Below, piece after piece: positions 6,025 through 6,856 of a DNA stretch of 6,856 nt. The stretch is from Candidatus Firestoneibacteriota bacterium. Its GTDB lineage: Bacteria; JACRDZ01. Position 1 is the first letter of the stretch. Every line of letters begins with the position of its first letter. Location of the stretch: the NCBI GenBank assembly GCA_016212735.1, contig JACRDZ010000001.1:1-6856 (forward strand). Reading direction: 5' to 3'. Both the position numbers and the translations under genes were made by a program. Below the pieces are notes generated by a model. The model was not told the origin of the DNA. It saw nothing but the letters and a program-made list of their open reading frames with translations, and made no database searches.

Positions 6025-6606
6025 ATGAAAAAAATAATTTTAGCTTCAGCTTCTCCCAGACGCAGGGAGTTACTAAGTCAGATTGGGCTTAAGTTTAAAG
6101 TATATCCTGCTTCTCTCATTGAGAATAAAATAATTGCTCAAACTCCAGAAAAAACTGTACTTAAAATAGCTCTTAAAAAAGCAAAACAAGTATCCGAATT
6201 ATTTTTGAATGAAATAGTAATAGGTGCAGATACAATAGTTGTATATAAAAATAAAATATTAGGTAAACCTGAAAATACTCAAGAAGCAATAGAAATGCTC
6301 TCGTTACTAAGTGGAAATACTCATAAAGTACTTACAGGTATTGCAATTATTAATAAAGCAAAAAAGATAATATTGAATGATTTTGAAAAAACATATGTAT
6401 CCATGCGTAAAATAAATCTCAAAGAAATAATAAATTATGTCAGAACAGGAGAACCAATGGATAAAGCTGGAGCTTATGCCATACAGGGGGAAGGACAGAA
6501 ATTTATTTTAAACATTGATGGTTCTTATTCAAATGTAGTTGGATTACCTTTGGAAAAACTGGAAACAATGTTAAGAATCCTGGATATAAAAAATAGTATG
6601 AGTTAA
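6025..6606 (+). CDS. maf: Maf-family nucleoside triphosphate pyrophosphatase (YhdE type)
   Basis: Maf proteins hydrolyse nucleoside triphosphates to monophosphate and pyrophosphate, cleaning the pool; the YhdE branch prefers dTTP, UTP and CTP including modified forms, while the YceF branch prefers m7GTP. The product is 193 aa, the usual size. Motifs: SASPRRRELL (8-17) for phosphate binding, GADTIV (67-72) with catalytic Asp69, LGKP (79-82), LSGNTHKVLTG (95-105) and EPMDKAGAYAIQG (143-155). DKAG-Y-IQG points to YhdE; YceF proteins have a CAG-F-EG pattern there. ATG 6025 begins the conserved MKKIILASAS; the frame stays open upstream to a TTG at 5998, but the extra nine residues are not family-like. 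The ribosome binding site is weak (GGG at 6014-6016). No clear terminator follows. Confidence 0.95.
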   Translation: MKKIILASASPRRRELLSQIGLKFKVYPASLIENKIIAQTPEKTVLKIALKKAKQVSELFLNEIVIGADTIVVYKNKILGKPENTQEAIEMLSLLSGNTHKVLTGIAIINKAKKIILNDFEKTYVSMRKINLKEIINYVRTGEPMDKAGAYAIQGEGQKFILNIDGSYSNVVGLPLEKLETMLRILDIKNSMS

Positions 6607-6669
6607 GTATTGCTATCTAAATAAAGAAAATTTACTTCTAAATTTGTTACCCCCCATAATAAAAGACTT

Positions 6670-6698
6670 TTGACAAAAGATTATTTTTTACCTATAAT
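6670..6698 (+). promoter_or_regulatory. Perfect consensus sigma-70 promoter (TTGACA-N17-TATAAT)
   Basis: The -35 TTGACA (6670-6675) and -10 TATAAT (6693-6698) both match the consensus exactly, with the optimal 17-bp spacer. Transcription should start near 6705, giving a leader of about 37 nt before the next ATG. The rest of the 135-bp gap is AT-rich apart from a run of six C (6650-6655). This marks the start of a new, probably strong and constitutive transcription unit. Confidence 0.85.
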
Positions 6699-6741
6699 TA
6701 CAAAATATAATGTATTAGTTATTTTCCGGAGGAAAAAATAT

Positions 6742-6856
6742 ATGAAGTGGTTGTCTGTGAAAACAATATCATGGATAATTATTTTTTTAGGATGTCTTTT
6801 ATTTTATCAAACTTCATTTACTGCTGGAGATAAAGATAAAATTTTATTTGAAACAA
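6742..6856 (+). CDS. Exported protein, N-terminus only (3' truncated by window)
   Basis: The frame from ATG 6742 is open to the window end (38 codons plus one base). GGAGGA (6728-6733) lies 8 nt upstream and is a near-ideal ribosome binding site. The product starts MKWLSVKTIS, then a hydrophobic core with Ile, Leu and Phe (residues 12-22), then TSFTAGDKDK. This is a classical signal peptide with probable cleavage near Ala28. A Cys at position 18 follows FLG, but the hydrophobic core continues after it, so a lipobox is less likely. The mature protein is outside the window and its role is unknown. The perfect promoter and strong ribosome binding site suggest an abundant envelope protein. Confidence 0.8.
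   Translation, partial: MKWLSVKTISWIIIFLGCLLFYQTSFTAGDKDKILFET

Noticed and set aside
5998..6025. TTG start for maf nine codons upstream
   Set aside because: The family begins at MKKIILASASPRR, and the extra residues are encoded by the direct repeat in the gap.
6006..6092. Small out-of-frame ORF starting at ATG 6006 and overlapping the maf start
   Set aside because: About 28 codons, read in another frame of maf, with no ribosome binding site; no evidence of coding.
6667..6689. Possible terminator after maf: CTTTT-GAC-AAAAG stem followed by a T run
   Set aside because: The stem is five pairs, four of them A-T, and four bases separate it from the T run. It overlaps the -35 of the perfect promoter, so chance is more likely.

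Overview
The window is AT-rich (clearly below 40% G+C by eye) and every gene lies on the + strand. It looks like bacterial chromosome: SPOR, ProB, ProA, SuhB/IMPase and Maf proteins, Shine-Dalgarno sites before most genes, and a textbook sigma-70 promoter near the right end. Exported proteins, including a probable beta-helix lipoprotein, together with a SPOR-domain protein suggest a diderm (Gram-negative type) envelope. The lineage cannot be fixed from this sequence alone; an uncultured AT-rich diderm phylum is plausible.

Layout. Positions 1-113 are the 3' end of a SPOR-domain protein. Then come proB (138-1274) and proA (1537-2793), the first two enzymes of proline synthesis from glutamate. 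They are separated by a 262-bp gap that holds a nested inverted-repeat element (about 1309-1515) with no coding capacity. It resembles a MITE or fold-back repeat and contains inverted arrays of a 7-bp unit (ATTGANN). From 2820 to 5223 lies a tightly packed set of three genes of unknown function: a small helical cytoplasmic protein (127 aa), a right-handed beta-helix lipoprotein (311 aa), and an exported TPR protein with an unassigned C-terminal domain (357 aa). Two housekeeping genes follow, an inositol-monophosphatase-family enzyme (suhB, 5216-5989) and a Maf nucleotide pyrophosphatase (6025-6606). The last 250 bases hold a perfect consensus promoter, a strong ribosome binding site and the first 38 codons of another exported protein.

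How it works together. Spacings from proA to maf are 35 bp or less, with an 8-nt overlap at TPR/suhB, and no convincing terminator is visible, so these genes are probably one transcription unit. The fold-back element between proB and proA could uncouple the two or supply a promoter. The consensus promoter at 6670-6698 starts a new unit. The most interesting local signal is a perfect 9-bp stem with a 5-nt loop at 3198-3220. It pairs away part of the lipoprotein gene's ribosome binding site and places its ATG in the loop, which suggests translation coupled to the upstream small gene. I see no CRISPR array, tRNA, rRNA, toxin-antitoxin pair or recognisable defence system.
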